Shown here: one piece after another, positions 1 through 11,637 of the stretch
How positions within the stretch are numbered: the first letter of the stretch is position 1
How the letters are laid out: every line of letters starts with the position of its first letter
NCBI GenBank assembly: GCA_026826555.1
Contig: JAKSZT010053764.1
Coordinates: 36,135,907 to 36,199,906, forward strand
DNA length: 64,000 bases
Reading direction: 5' to 3'
Origin: Tolypeutes matacus
Taxonomy: Eukaryota; Chordata; Mammalia; Cingulata; Chlamyphoridae
Made by a program: the position numbers and the translations under genes
The notes under the pieces: model-generated
What the model saw: the letters and a program-made list of their open reading frames with translations, nothing else
What the model was told of the DNA's origin: nothing
Database searches by the model: none

Positions 1-150
1 TATATATAACATTTTTGTAAGCAAATGCACATATATGCATATATATTATATTGGTATATATACCAATATATTATATTATATTGGTATATATTGTGAAAAT
101 TTTGATTTTTACCCACAATAAAAAATAAATTAAAATATATATATATAAAT
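1..150 (+). mobile_element. L1 3' terminus (sense), truncated by window start
   Basis: The segment matches, in reverse complement, the 3' end of the L1 fragment at 40,691-40,835. Both share the run of aagcaaat(g/a)cacatatatgc and the segment ttgatttttaccca, followed by an A-rich tail. It is therefore the 3' end of a plus-strand L1 whose body lies before the window. An extra AT-rich block containing an 18-bp perfect palindrome (50-67) interrupts the match. The downstream edge is approximate because the A-rich tail blends into AT-rich flank. Confidence 0.75.
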
Positions 151-170
151 AGAAAGAAAGCTAGGGGATA

Positions 171-529
171 ATCTAGGGCAGGAGTTCTTAACCTTTTTTG
201 TCCCACAGACCCTTTTGCCAGTCAGGTGAAAACCATGGACCCCTTTTCAGAATGTAGTGGCAGATAGTTTTATGACACTCAACTAGCTTCGGATCTAATA
301 ACTACGGTAATTTCAAAGTATGGATGAATCTAAGTGATTTTTCGAGATACACACCAACTGTACTGTGCATATATTCATAAGTGAAGGAAATGCTAGATTT
401 CAGTTAGAGGTCAGAGAAAATAAAGATAAGTTGGCTTTTTTTCAATTCAAGCTCACAGACCCCCTGAAATCTTTCCATGGATCCCCTGGGGGGTCCAAGG
501 ACCCCTGGTTAAGAATCCCTGATCTAGGG
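171..529. mobile_element. hAT (Charlie-type) non-autonomous DNA transposon with 8-bp TSD
   Basis: The element runs 179-521 with near-perfect terminal inverted repeats: caggagttcttaacc at 179-193 and its complement ggttaagaatccctg at 507-521. A perfect 8-bp target duplication, atctaggg, lies at 171-178 and 522-529. An 8-bp duplication with CAGGGGTTCTTAACC-like ends is the signature of hAT-Charlie MITEs. The body contains no transposase. It sits in L1-derived DNA, so it inserted after that L1. The family level is secure; the exact MER name is not assigned. Confidence 0.93.
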
Positions 530-1195
530 ATTATATAACAGTGATTTCGGTGGTGGATGAAGGTTGTGGTTAATAGTACAAATACAAGAATGTTCCTCTA
601 TTACAAAGTGTTAAAGATATAGTGATACATGGGAAAAATACAGCTAAAGTAATTTAAAGACTTTAGTTAACAGTAACATTGTAATATTTTTGCAGCAATG
701 GCAAAGAAGGTAGTATATCAATGCTAAGGATCAACAATGGGGGGAATATAAAGGGGAATGGGATTTTTCCCTTTGGAGTAATGAAAACGTTCTAAAATGG
801 ACTGAGATGATGAGAGAACACCTCTATGATGAAACTAAGAACTAATGATTTACACTTAGGATGGACTGTACAATGCAGGAGACTGTATAACACAGTGAAT
901 CCCGTGGTAGATGATAGACAGTGGTTAACAGTACAAATAGGAGAACATTCTCTCATGAACTAGAACAAATGTACAGTACTAATACATGGTGCTAATAATA
1001 GGATGGTTTATGGGGAAAATACACCAGGCATAAGCTATGGACTATAGATAGCAGTAATATTGTGATGACGTTCTTTCATAATTTGTAACAAATATGTCAC
1101 AACAATGTAAGGTGCTGGTGGGAGAGTGATGTATGGGAATCCTATTTGGTATGAATGATTGTTTTATAAACTCACAATTTCTCTAATTAAAAAAA
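530..1195 (+). mobile_element. Old L1-type 3' UTR, sense, with internal duplication
   Basis: The stretch ends in an A-rich tail near 1,190. Its second half (about 900-1190) is clearly homologous to the L1 tail at 52,160-52,505: both have aacaaat-g-tcacaacaatg followed by a gtgatgtatggga motif. The block beginning gtggttaatagtacaaata at 566 recurs at 921 as gtggttaacagtacaaata, so the UTR carries a duplicated domain with a spacing of about 355 bp. There is no coding sequence. Assignment to L1 rests on tail structure and position beside other L1 tails; the subfamily is not determined. Confidence 0.6.
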
Positions 1196-1686
1196 AATGA
1201 GAGACTTAAAGACATATCATCAAAACAAAATGGACAAGATTAAACTATAGTGTCTAGGGATGAATATTTTGGTGACAAATATATAAAGAGATGATTACTA
1301 TGAAAGGAGATGATTACTATAAAATCAGTTTAGTGGTTTTTTTTTTTTTTTTTTTTTTTTTTGTGGGGGGGAGAGGAGATCTGGCTCAAGGATGTTTCTT
1401 TATAATGATTTACTAGCCTTTCTATACCTCAAGTTTTCTATATCTGTGTCTTACTTTTATGAAAAAACAATTAAAAAAAAAAAAAAGAATGGACCTTTCA
1501 GGATTCTACTGTGGACCTATTCAAACCACACTACTGGCAGAAGACATCAGTCTCTCCTGTTCCTAATCTCAGACAATATTTCCCCCTGCCTTGCTGCTTT
1601 AAAAAGGAGCTTTTCTCTCTCTTCCCTCTCCAGTTTGCCTAGCTTTTTAAGTATATTTAATAATTTTAATTTTTTATTAGAGTAAT
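1196..1686. other. AT-rich unique sequence with homopolymers
   Basis: It contains a run of about 25 T at 1337-1362 followed by a G-rich step, and an A-rich run at 1471-1486. These may be tails of decayed retroposons on opposite strands, but no element body is recognisable between them. The short ORFs here are low-complexity and not credible genes. Confidence 0.5.
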
Positions 1687-1741
1687 AAGCACATATATAA
1701 GTGTGTATGTATGTGTGTGTATATATATATATATACATACA

Positions 1742-1772
<31 letters not shown>

Positions 1773-1856
1773 GGTACCGGGGATTGAGCTCGGGACCTTG
1801 TACATGTGAAGCAGGCACTCAACCACTGAGCTACACCTGCTCCCCCAAGCACATAT
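1687..1856 (-). mobile_element. DAS-type tRNA-derived SINE with expanded microsatellite tail
   Basis: Read on the minus strand, 1846 to about 1772 is a tRNA-like head with an A box (tagctcagtggttgag) and a B-box-like segment ending ctcaatcc, as in other copies of this window. The A-rich tail has expanded into a T run plus (TA)n and (TG)n repeats over 1697-1771. Perfect 10-bp target duplications, aagcacatat, lie at 1687-1696 and 1847-1856, so the microsatellite belongs to the insertion. The copy is a monomer with only one tRNA-like unit. Confidence 0.88.
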
Positions 1857-2682
1857 TTTTTGAAGCAAATATTTTTAAGAACTTATGAAGAGAAACAAGC
1901 AGCCCTTATTTCCATTCCTCCTAGCTCCCTCAGTAATTGTTATTTTAAATAAATTGTAATTTACCTAGATATTTCTAAATAATAGATGTTCACTGTTATT
2001 TTCAGAGTTATCAGCTTTTGGATATTATCTATTTATTTTTGGATATGAGAATTGAACATTTACCTCTCTTCATCATTCTCTTACTTTCCTTGCTCCCAAT
2101 CTCCTATTATAATCCTATCACAATTTTTGGTTAAATCAGTTATTAGTATATATAATATTAATACTTTGTAAATATTGTGCATTGCAGAGCCAAGTAGTGT
2201 GCTGTGACTTCTTTTATTTTTAGGTGCATATTTTTTCTGTCAAAAAATTTCTCAAATGTTAATTTATTTAATTTTCTATGAATTTATTGTTATTTTTCAA
2301 ATAGTCCAAAAGGTCTATCACAATCCTAACAATAATATTTCCACATACAGAAAAATCAAATAATATATTGGATTTTTTTCCCCGCTGGGGGCCCTTCTTT
2401 GACATCCCTCTAGTTTTCTCCATATTAGTCTTTTGCCTTCTCCTTCTGCCAGCATGATGGCTGTCATTCTGGGACATTCTTTTACTACTCTCCTGTGTTG
2501 CAGTTGTTGTTTCATGGATTCCATATAGATAACTCTCATTTTCTGTAGAATACCCTTCAGGAACTTTCTAGGAAAAGGTGCGGTGGCATTGTTATCGTAT
2601 ATGTTGGGCAGTGGACGGGGGTGTCAGTGGTGCACTGATGTGATTGGAAGGAGCGGGTAGACCCAGAAATTCTTTAAGATAG
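1857..2682. other. AT-rich sequence, no identified gene
   Basis: No splice-flanked or protein-like reading frame is visible. Parts (about 2160-2560) read like decayed LINE or ERV sequence, with long pyrimidine tracts, but no family can be named. The two overlapping minus-strand ORFs near 2268-2539 are short and lack recognisable domains. Confidence 0.4.
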
Positions 2683-2845
2683 TGCTTCTTAAGCTTTAAT
2701 GAATGTACAAATCCCAGGGTCTCTTCAAATGCAGATGTGGATTTAGTAGATTATAGGCGGGATCTAAGAGTCTGCATTTCTGAAAACTCCCAGGTAATAT
2801 TGATGCTGCTGGCTCTCTGGACCACACTTTGAATAGCAAGGCTTA
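2683..2845 (+). mobile_element. MER5A-like hAT-Charlie MITE
   Basis: It matches the MER5A pattern from end to end: a gcttcttaagcttt start, a middle ctgcatttctgaaaactccc, then gatgctgctggct and ggaccacactttgaatag near the 3' end. It is a non-coding, ancient eutherian DNA-transposon remnant with diverged termini, so no target duplication is claimed. Confidence 0.85.
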
Positions 2846-4261
2846 AAGACATTTGACTTAGCTTCTCAAGTTGCCCTTGGTCAGAAACTTTTCCAGAACC
2901 TCTGAAACCTAGCCTTGGTTACAGGGTGCTGCTTTCATAAACTTTCATAACGATTGAACCAACTCCTTCATGGCTGAGGCCTTAAGTGGGTAGGGTAATG
3001 TTGGCTGCCAGGACTGGAGGAAGAAACCGAACAAAGAGAAAAAAGCATGACTTTCTGGGTGGGATTTACATTTTCTAACACTTTCCAGTACCTCAGACTT
3101 TCTTTGTTTCTGTGTGGGCACAGACCTTGGAGGAAGTTTCTAGCCTGTAAATGTGACTGCAGATGGACTTGAGATTGGCCAAAATCAATCCCCTAACAGA
3201 TGCTAACTGGTTATTTTCACACAATCTGAAATCCATGAAGTAATTAGGAAAGCAGTCAAGAATTAAATCATCAGCTCAATAACTGGTAAGTGAATTGCCC
3301 ATCGAGAGCATGGGGATTCACAAATAATAAGAAAAGTGAGTCATTTTGTAGCAATGGTCCCCAATTTATACAATCCTTTTGTTATTCAATAGTCCTCAGT
3401 TTCACAGTAATATTACTCCCAAATTTAGCCATGTATTCTTCTCTACGATAAGAATAGAAACTTGAATAATGGTAGCATATATTTTTGACTGAACTCCCCT
3501 GAGTCTTTTCTATATCCCTTTATATCTCTTAGAACTCAATATTTAATCATTCTTCACAACTCAATATTTAATCACTCCTCATATCCCTGAAATCTTGAAA
3601 TAATAAAAAATGAAAGCACTGCTGTGTGTAATTTGGCACCAGAAACAATCCTGGCTTTGGCTGAGAGGTGTGCGGCAAGCACAGGCTTGGGGACTGTGGG
3701 CGTCCTGTTTGCTAAACTTAGATCTGACCTCACCTTTTTCAGGAACCTGGGGCAAATGCTCAGCTTAATTACCCCCCAGGTGAAATGATGAGGAGGCTAA
3801 TAATACGTAACCTGCTTCTCACAAAGAGAATTAATAAGCTTGCAAAGCTCCTGGAAGAGGGAGAAAGGACTATACAATGTTCAGAATGCTATGTATGAGT
3901 TCAGTGAGAATGTGATCACCAGACCTCATCAATCCCAAAAGTGATTTGCAGGTTTCTGTCCAGTTAATAGCTAAAATTTAAAAGAGCAGTTAACACATTA
4001 TATTAGACTAGCAATAATGAGTATGTTTATACCTTATGTATGTGTTTAAGTAAACCAGATAATTATTTTGAACACTTGGGATCTTTCGACAATTAATGGA
4101 TTTACAGATGAAAGGAACCTTAAAGATTTGTTAAATGACTCCATCCATTTCACAGAAAAGGAAGCTAAGGCATGAGATTAATTGACTTGGCCAAAGTCAG
4201 AGGGCATGAATGCCTTATGCCAGAGGGAGGACAAAAAAAAAAAAAAAAAAGGGAAAGAAAA
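2846..4261. other. Unique intergenic or intronic sequence
   Basis: No repeat family, gene or RNA gene is recognised over most of this block. A poly-A tract at 4232-4250 is flanked by purines, and 4090-4225 resembles a decayed MIR-like stretch. There is no ORF of interest. Confidence 0.4.
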
Positions 4262-4480
4262 ATGAGCATTTGTTGAGAGTCTCCTAAATGTCAGATCTCC
4301 TACTAGGATTTTTTACATAAACAAATTAATTTAATCCTTGCAGCAGACCTTTAAGGTATCATCCATATAGTACAAACAGCAGCACAATTAGTAAATGTAA
4401 GAGCTGGGGTGTGTGGCTGAGTGGTTGAGAGAGCCTGTATTGGTGGTGGTTTCACTATACCTCATTACTTCTCTAACACA
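4262..4480 (-). mobile_element. MIR SINE, antisense, diverged
   Basis: It reads in reverse MIR order: gcatttgttgagagtctcc, then acctttaaggtatcat, then acaattagtaaatgtaagagctggg. This is the MIR core and 3' region on the minus strand. It is ancient and diverged. Confidence 0.6.
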
Positions 4481-5915
4481 GGATTGCCAATGGTTTAAGA
4501 ATCTAGGTCAGTGTGGCAAGAGGCCTGGGGTATCTGGACCTAGTTGTTCCAGAGGTGCTGTGGCATTTTGAGTGAAGAGTCCTTTTTCCCCTAACAGGTC
4601 CAGGAATGATATCAGTTCTGGTGTCCAGGTACAGTTCTGTGGCCTCCCTAGACTCCCATTGCTGCCTACAATTCTTTCATCTGTCTTCCCTTCATCTATG
4701 AACTTCCACAAAAATCTTTTTGAAACTTCACTGTCTTGGAACTTCTCTGTTTCTTGGACAGTCTTGGTATATCTCTTTTCCCCAGGTTTTAGAGATCTCT
4801 CCCCACACCGAATACTTTAGAGATATTCAATATATTTTAATTAGTAAAGAATAGCTATCACATGTTGTAGACTTATGCATGAACCAAGTATTCTACAGAT
4901 AAGAGAACTTAAGACCTATGATGGCATTCTCCATCTTCTACAAACCATGTGCAGCGTGATCCATAGCTCACCAACACAAATTTAAAAACATGATATCAGA
5001 AAACTTAGCCAAAATACAGAGGCTTTACTACTTGGAAACCTAAATCCATTAATGGATGTATTCCACTAATTCTGGCTGCTGGCTTTTAGTCTTGTCATAG
5101 TGGACCCTTGTCATTCAGTTATGGAAAATCAGTTTTCCATGTACTAGCCTTTGCTTGTGTTTACAAGCTGAGAAGAATTTAATTTGCCCTCTGAATCTCT
5201 TTTAATGAAACTTTATACGTGAAACACATGTGCTCCATGGTTTTCTTGGCTGTATGTATTCACATACTTATTATTAAGAAAGTTTATAAAATTATGTGAT
5301 CAATAGTTATGAAATTGGATTTTGTGTTGCTGCTTAAGAAAGATATATTGGCAATGCTGAGCTTGTTAGGTGCATAATGCAATCTTAAGAATGGCATAAA
5401 AACCAAACAAACTGGAAACCAGGACTTGCATAAGCTTGGGGCATCAAATGTATTAATCTGGTGACTCATGCATTTAACCACTTAGCATGACAATTAGCTT
5501 GTTAAATAAAGTGCCACTTGGATTTGGTATTTGGGAGCCAAAGGAAAGTAGTTTGTAGTCAGTCAGGGCAGTCCCTGTACAAACTAGCTATTTCTATTAG
5601 TTTTTATGCGAATCATCATCATGGAGCCTTTTTTATCAGGGAAAGTGGAGGTTTATAATTAATACTCAGCAAATCTAAGCTATTCTTGTAGCAATTCTAA
5701 ATATGCAGAGAATTATAAGAATTCTCTTCTTATTTAGAGAAATATAAGAATAGTCCAACTGTTTGGACAATCCAAACATTTAGAATCATCTGAACTGACT
5801 GTTAACAAGGTCACAAATCCTCAAGTTAACCACATAGCTTATTCTTTTGTTACTTTGGTTACAATCACAGAGTAATGAGCTTGAGTGAATGTTTCGTGTT
5901 TTTGCACTCCTTAAT
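4481..5915. other. Unique sequence, nothing identified
   Basis: ORFs at 4508-4820 on both strands overlap each other and have no recognisable domain. No strong splice-site pair was seen. There is no mobile element with recognisable ends. Confidence 0.4.
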
Positions 5916-6358
5916 TGCTATAGCAATATAGCCCAAAATATGATAGCTTAAAACGACCACTGTTTCTGTGGTTCATGAGTCTGTGAGCTGGCAGTTTGGG
6001 CTGGCCTCGGCTGGGATTGCTTGTATCTGGACAACCAGTTCAAGATGAGGGGCTACTTCTTACTTTGGGCCATGGCTGGGGCAGCTTGGGCTGCTCTCTG
6101 TGGCTGCACTCTGCTGCTTCCTCATCCTCCAGGAGGCTAACCAAGCCTTTTTCTCATAGTGGTGGAAGAGTTGCACCAGCACAAGAGAGGATGCTCTAAT
6201 GTACAAGCCTTTATCCAGCTTCTGCTTGCATTGTGTTTGCTGATATCTCAAGTCACATGACCCAGCCCAGAGGCAGTGTGGGAGGGGACTAGGCAGGGAA
6301 TGGACATACTGTAGAGAGGAGCGAGTCATTGGGGGCCATTACTGTAACTGGACCACAA
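5916..6358 (-). mobile_element. Ancient MaLR (MLT1-like) LTR, antisense
   Basis: Recognised by ordered motifs typical of antisense MaLR LTRs: gctatagcaatatagccc, ctgtgagctggcagtttggg, cctccaggaggctaac, cttctgcttgcattgtg, ggcagtgtgggaggggact and a ggaccacaatt end. There is no internal region, so it is probably a solo LTR. Diverged, and the subfamily is uncertain. Confidence 0.6.
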
Positions 6359-6423
6359 TTATTAACACAAAGATCCATGGAATCCTTTTTTTCTTTTAGA
6401 AAATGAATATTAGATCAGATTAG

Positions 6424-6650
6424 GTGTGGGAAAACCATAGCCTGTGGGATGAATCTGACCTACCAACCTGTTTTTGTAAATAAATTTTATTGAGACACAG
6501 CTATGTCCATTCATTTATGTATTGTCTATGGCTGCTTTTGCTCAACAGTGGCAGTAATAAGTAATGGCTACAGAGACTGTGTGGCTCACAAAGCCCAAAA
6601 TATTTACTCACTGGCCCTTTATAGAATATTGACCTTTTTCTGTTGCTAAA
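6424..6650 (-). mobile_element. hAT (MER3/Charlie-like) MITE fragment, antisense
   Basis: It carries the diagnostic series tttttgtaaataaatttt, cagctatgtccattcattt, gtattgtctatggctgctttt and tggctcacaaagcccaaaat, which belongs to a hAT MITE shared by placental mammals. The outer termini are eroded. Confidence 0.65.
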
Positions 6651-7708
6651 CTGTAAAGCAACAGGATTTTAATTGGTACTTTGTCCCAGACAGAGGTTAA
6701 AGTTGAAATGTGTTTTGGGAAATGAAAACTAGGATGGGAAAGGCAGTATTGCCTACTAGTCCCTGAAACAGTGATCCTTTCCTTTCTAATGAAGAATATG
6801 TGAAAACATACTGCCAAGATAAGCTGGGGGGTATTTGGAGAAAGAGACAGGGAACTAATCCTTTCCCTGTGTGTTTTGTTTGCTTGTTTTGTTTTGTTTA
6901 ATCTTAAAGACTAGCACAGCAAGTCTTTATTTTGAAGAGTTTTCCATTGCTTACCATCTCACATAGGGCATAATGGGAGCAAGTAGACACTGCTAAAAAA
7001 ATCTCCCTTTGTTCTACTTTGCAACTGGGGAGTTGGTGTAGAAGGTGAGGCATGTATGTGCATGTAGGCGTTTGCATAAACCGATTTTCGTTGTTTTATA
7101 TGTTCTTGGTTCCAATTGGAGCTATTAGATATGCAGGGAAAATAAGTTTACATGTACATATAGCAAATATAATGTTGACTAATTGATATAGTATATATAA
7201 TAATACACAGTGTAATAGTATAGCATATGGCACAGTATTGTATAATATAATAATATTATGGTATAATATAATAATATAATATAGTAATAGCAATGTTACC
7301 AGGCCATGAATATTTCCCTAATGTCTCTTCATGCATACAACCATTATTACAAATATGCCTATGATGGTATTCAATGAGAAAAAGAATTCTTTACATTTTG
7401 TTAATTCTCCACTGAATGTTGATTCAAATTTCTTCGATTCATCCTAATTTCTCTCACGCTCTGAGTCTTGGGCAACTCTAATTTGCTTGACACCATGTTT
7501 GTACCAGGTATATCAACATTAGTCCGAGATACTGTTTAATAACCAACAGTCAACATAAAGCAGAAGAGCAGAAAATACATACTTTAAATGTGACATTCAA
7601 TACATGACTATTTTATCAGTCTTGAAAATTTATTGGTTAACATCTTTAAAGTTTGGTACAGAGTGCTCTTTGATTTGATGCCTGCGTTGTTGTCAGAATT
7701 CAGTTTGT
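6651..7708. other. Unique sequence with an (ATA)-rich microsatellite
   Basis: The stretch 7185-7290 is an irregular array of taata/tata units (for example ataatataatataatatag) that generates a spurious minus-strand ORF. The rest is unique AT-rich DNA with no identifiable gene. Confidence 0.5.
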
Positions 7709-7770
7709 TAACCTATGAAAAGTGCTAAGAGGAGTACCTGGCACGTAGTGATTATTTGCTGTTGTTATTT
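7709..7770 (+). mobile_element. MIR 3' fragment
   Basis: aaaagtgctaagaggagta followed by cctggcacgtagtgatta is the conserved MIR 3' segment. Only this fragment survives. Confidence 0.65.
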
Positions 7771-8234
7771 AATCTGCAATGGACTTCAGTCTTGTAGGTT
7801 CATGTTGGATATATTGACTAACGATTGTATTCATAGGCATATATATTTGTTGAGTTTAATATGTGTGTACTCAGATATCCAGGTACATACCTATCCCTAT
7901 AAATATATTTTAAAAATCCAGAGAAACAAAATGAACAGTCAAGTCAGAAAGATGAAGTAAGGATTCAAAAGGAGGAACTAAATGTCCTGTGGGTATCAGG
8001 GAGAATTAAAGCAGGATGGAACAGACACAAGGGACTAAAGCTGTGGATGCTGAGTATGTGTGGAAATCCCCATTCATCCCATATTGTGGGTGCTGGGGGT
8101 GGAGGGAGTTTGGATGGACATGATGGCTTAAAGAAAAATTTGGCCAGAATCAGCAGAGCATTCTCCTACCAGTTTTTTTAGAAATATTGGCCTCATAGGG
8201 TAAAAAAACCCCACAAAAAACAGAAAAAAACCCT
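7771..8234. other. Unique sequence, nothing identified
   Basis: An 81-residue plus-strand ORF (7715-7960) overlaps the MIR fragment and has no domain. No other feature is seen. Confidence 0.4.
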
Positions 8235-8510
8235 CTGTCTTCTGTTCTGCTTTTCTCTCATCACACAATGCTTTCCGCCCCCTCTTGTCTTTACTTATTT
8301 AGAGAAATCCTATCCATTCTTCAAAGAGTCAATTGAAGGCTCACATCCTCTCCAAACTTTCCTTGACTTCATCAGGTCACTTTGATCTTGTCCTTCTTTG
8401 AACTCCTAAAGCTATGGTAATCGATACTACATTGTTCAGCACTGTATTATACTCTGCTTAGTGCTGTTTTAAAAATTATTTCCATGTGTCAATCATATCT
8501 TGCAAGCAAC
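8235..8510 (+). mobile_element. L2 LINE 3' fragment
   Basis: It shows the L2 order of features in sense: ctctcatcacacaatgcttt, then aaagagtcaattgaaggctc, then ccaaactttccttgactt. No L2 ORF is readable. Confidence 0.55.
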
Positions 8511-8578
8511 TGTAGTTTGAAATTATGGTTTCCTTATAACTACCAGCAAACTTAGTGTGGGTTGGAACCAGAGCAGAT

Positions 8579-8602
8579 AAAAAAAAAAAAAAAAAAAAAA
8601 AT
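8579..8602 (+). repeat. Poly-A tract
   Basis: A run of about 22 A. It could be the tail of a lost retroposon; no body is recognised upstream. Confidence 0.8.
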
Positions 8603-8619
8603 CTGAAATTGGTGCAATT

Positions 8620-8875
8620 AAATTGTTAAGGGTCTGGTTCTTGAAGTCAGATTGCCAAGATTTATATCTCACTTTTGAAACTGAATGTCTACATGATCTT
8701 TGGAAGTCAAGTTACCAAACCTCCCTGTTTGAATATGTTCATCTGTATGCAACAGAGAAATAAGAATAGCACCTACCATAAGTGGTTGCTGTAGGTATCA
8801 ACGGAACATAAATACATGTAAGGCTCTTAGCATATAGCCTGGCACGTGACATGCAGTCTATTGTTATTCCTTTAT
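8620..8875 (+). mobile_element. MIR SINE
   Basis: An almost full-length MIR in sense order: a B-box-region remnant near 8640, a CORE-like segment with acctccctgtttgaatatg, then aatagcacctacca, and the 3' block ctcttagcatatagcctggc. Confidence 0.75.
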
Positions 8876-8999
8876 AAATATAATAGAGTAACTAATGTCT
8901 GAATGAGTTAGGTTAGTTACAGTGAAGCTGCAAATATGAAAATGCTTTGTGCCCTCTATGCCTCACTATTATTATTATGTTTAAATTTACATGTTGTAT

Positions 9000-9305
9000 A
9001 GAGGAATATGAAACTGAACTAAGAATCCAGAAATACCACATTTCAAATTCTGGTTTTGCCTTTGTTCTTCAGAATTGGCCCTAGCTTTTAACTGCTGCTG
9101 AGTATTCAATATAGTGATTGCATTTATTAGCTCTGTAATCCTGGGGAAGTTGTGTTCCTTTCTTCATCTTTGTCTCTAAAGCCCTAGTTTCTTCCTATTA
9201 AAAAAAACAGAAAATGGAACTATCTTTCAGAATTGTTATAAGGGTTAAAAGATTATTATATAAAGCTTTGTATTTAGCACAATGTCTCATATTTTGTGGC
9301 TGTTC
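9000..9305 (+). mobile_element. Diverged MIR SINE
   Basis: Segments in MIR order: gaatccagaaataccaca, tgtaatcctggggaagttg, agaattgttataagggtt and atttagcacaatgtctc. An insertion of about 60 bp separates the first two. Very old. Confidence 0.5.
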
Positions 9306-9329
9306 GTTTTGATTTCCTCACAGTGAATG

Positions 9330-9600
9330 TTCTTTAAAAATCTTTATAAAATTCTCCCTTATACACCCATCCTCCACATGACTGTCAGAGTAGTCTACCC
9401 AAATTGCCATCCAGGACAAACCGCCTCTCTGTACTTCAGGCTTCTCACAACCTGGGGCAGATTCAATGGCCATCAGCATATCATCAGAGGCATTAGTTTC
9501 TCTCTTCTACTCTGGCCCCAATTTCTGCTTCTCTGTCTCATTTTCGTACTACGAAATTTCTAGTAAAATTCAATCTTTGAATGACCTTTCAAGGATTCCA
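9330..9600 (+). mobile_element. Possible L2 fragment
   Basis: It has an L2-like composition and phrases (gccatccaggacaaaccgcc, ttcaggcttctcacaacctg), but divergence is high. The 78-residue ORF across it has no domain. Confidence 0.3.
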
Positions 9601-10899
9601 CAACTATGTTTTATATAAAAGCTCCACATGTTACCAATATGGAAGCAGACTTAACATTAAACATAAGACAAGTGATAAACCTATGGGATACTTGTAACAG
9701 GAATTTGGGGCCATGAAGAGTAACTTTGTCTTCAATGAAATCTCTAGAATGAATTAATTCTTTGGATTAGGCAATATGTTTTATGCAGATAAAAGTATCT
9801 TCTTATACATTTGCTCAATTGTGCTTTATTGAACTCTAAAGTACTTTATAAACATGTATCTTGCCTACCATAGTGGAGGTTGATTAGATCTTTCCTCTTC
9901 CACATAATTTGTATTTTGTTAAAATATCCACTCCCTACTAGCTCATGCCATTCAGGGGTCACTGATGTCATCTCCAGCTCTGGGAGTAGATCCAGATGAA
10001 TCTAAACCAGTCAATATATTCTGAACATCCTTTGCTGTGGATTGGTCTTGGAAACCAAGCATAAGCCAATCAACGCACAGTATTCTCCAGGGACTCTTAG
10101 TAGTGAGCACATGACCCAAGTGAGCGCTGTCTGGAAGAAGCTGGATCCTTTTCCTCCTTGGTTGAAGAGAGGTTCTTCATCTCTTGTATGCTAGATAGAA
10201 ATGAGGAAGAACTGGGCCTTGTTTCATCTCAGAACCCTGAGGGGAACCAATGCCGGGGATGGCAGTGCAGCAAGGTGAGAAGTCCCTGTGTACTTTATGA
10301 CATTACTGAGTGAATGTATAGATCAGATAATTTTATTTTTTAAAGTCATTTCGAGGCAGATTGCTAATTACTGGTGGCTGAAAGCAGCCTAACTAGCACC
10401 TATTTATAAATTTTCTATGCTTATTATAAACTTAGATATAAAATGGTCTTTTCCTGACTTAGCAGTGAAATAGGTACCAAAACCTGTAACCATCTTCCTA
10501 GGAAAAAGGAGCCTAACTTACAGGTACCTGCATGAGATTTAATCACAGAACATCACTTTCTCCACTCATCACTGTTGTTTAAGCAGCAGTCTACCCAGGC
10601 TAGAGGGAAGAAGAGGGAAGAGAAGGCTCTGAGCCAGTAGGTGATAAGAGGAATAACTTGCACAATGCAGAGGGCCATGCATCTTTTCTGGTCTCCGAGG
10701 AAGTTGAATTTAGTCTGCCTTGAGGTCATTTCACGTTTCTCTCTGGATTGTCTAATGGTCTCTGAGAGCAAAATGTCTCCCATAGGATGTAACCTCCCAT
10801 AAGCTGAGGAGCCGAGCATTCACATGAGGGAGAGAGAGCAGGCAAGGAAGACTGTGTGCTTTCCTGGAGCTGTTAATAATATACTGGACAAGGACAATA
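9601..10899. other. Unique or unclassified sequence
   Basis: The part 9,940-10,420 has the feel of an old LTR (ccaatcaa motifs, agaagctggatcc), but no ends or target duplication were found. The 88-residue minus ORF at 10,553-10,819 has no recognisable domain. No gene is claimed. Confidence 0.35.
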
Positions 10900-11380
10900 A
10901 ATAATTGATAGTTGTCACCTCGCTGCTTCTTGGTTATTCATGGGCTTCAAGATGGTCCTTTATCTTAGCACCATCTAATCGTGTTACATCACATGCACTT
11001 CTCCTCACCAACATTAATATGTCTGCCAGTGACATGTGCTGCACACCGGCTTTTCAGAGCTATCACAAACTGCTGATCTGTGCCAGTCAAGAGCAACGTA
11101 ATTGTCACTGGCAGACAGAAATATTACTGCCAGACAGAATAGTGTAAATAACACAAAAAATAACATCCAAATCCAACGACGAATCTCCATAATTAGGGAG
11201 AGGTCTCTTCCATCACATCTGCTAGACGACTCCCCTGAATAATTGCAATAGTCTTGAGGGAAGGGGGCTCAATTCAATCAGGCCTGAGCACCTGCACTCT
11301 TTTGATTATGTACATTGCAGAGACAGAGCAGGTGTGTAGATCCTGAGCAAAGCAACGGGAGGCTGTGAGTATTGCAGATT
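10900..11380. other. Candidate conserved non-coding element with a 14-bp inverted repeat
   Basis: This is a repeat-free block of more balanced composition than its surroundings. It contains a perfect 14-bp inverted repeat: gtctgccagtgaca at 11,021-11,034 and tgtcactggcagac at 11,103-11,116, with a 68-bp spacer. A related direct motif, ctgccagacagaa, follows at about 11,128. No reading frame is persuasive. Calling it conserved is an inference from texture; no alignment was made. Confidence 0.35.
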
Positions 11381-11637
11381 TTTGTTCCTGATACCTTTAC
11401 AAACACCTGCAGAGGTACCATAGCAGCCTAGGCAGTGATTGCTTTCCATGACAATGTGGAGGCATTAGCCTACATATGGTAATTCCTAAAATTTGATTGT
11501 CGGCAGGATGAGAATACCAAGTACAGAGCGAATAAATTCAGAAAGGAGAAGAAGGAATAAGTGCTTCATCTGCCAGCTAAAACTACCTAGACATCACACA
11601 GCTCATTTTATTCTCAAAGTGTTCAAGGGAGTGTTAC

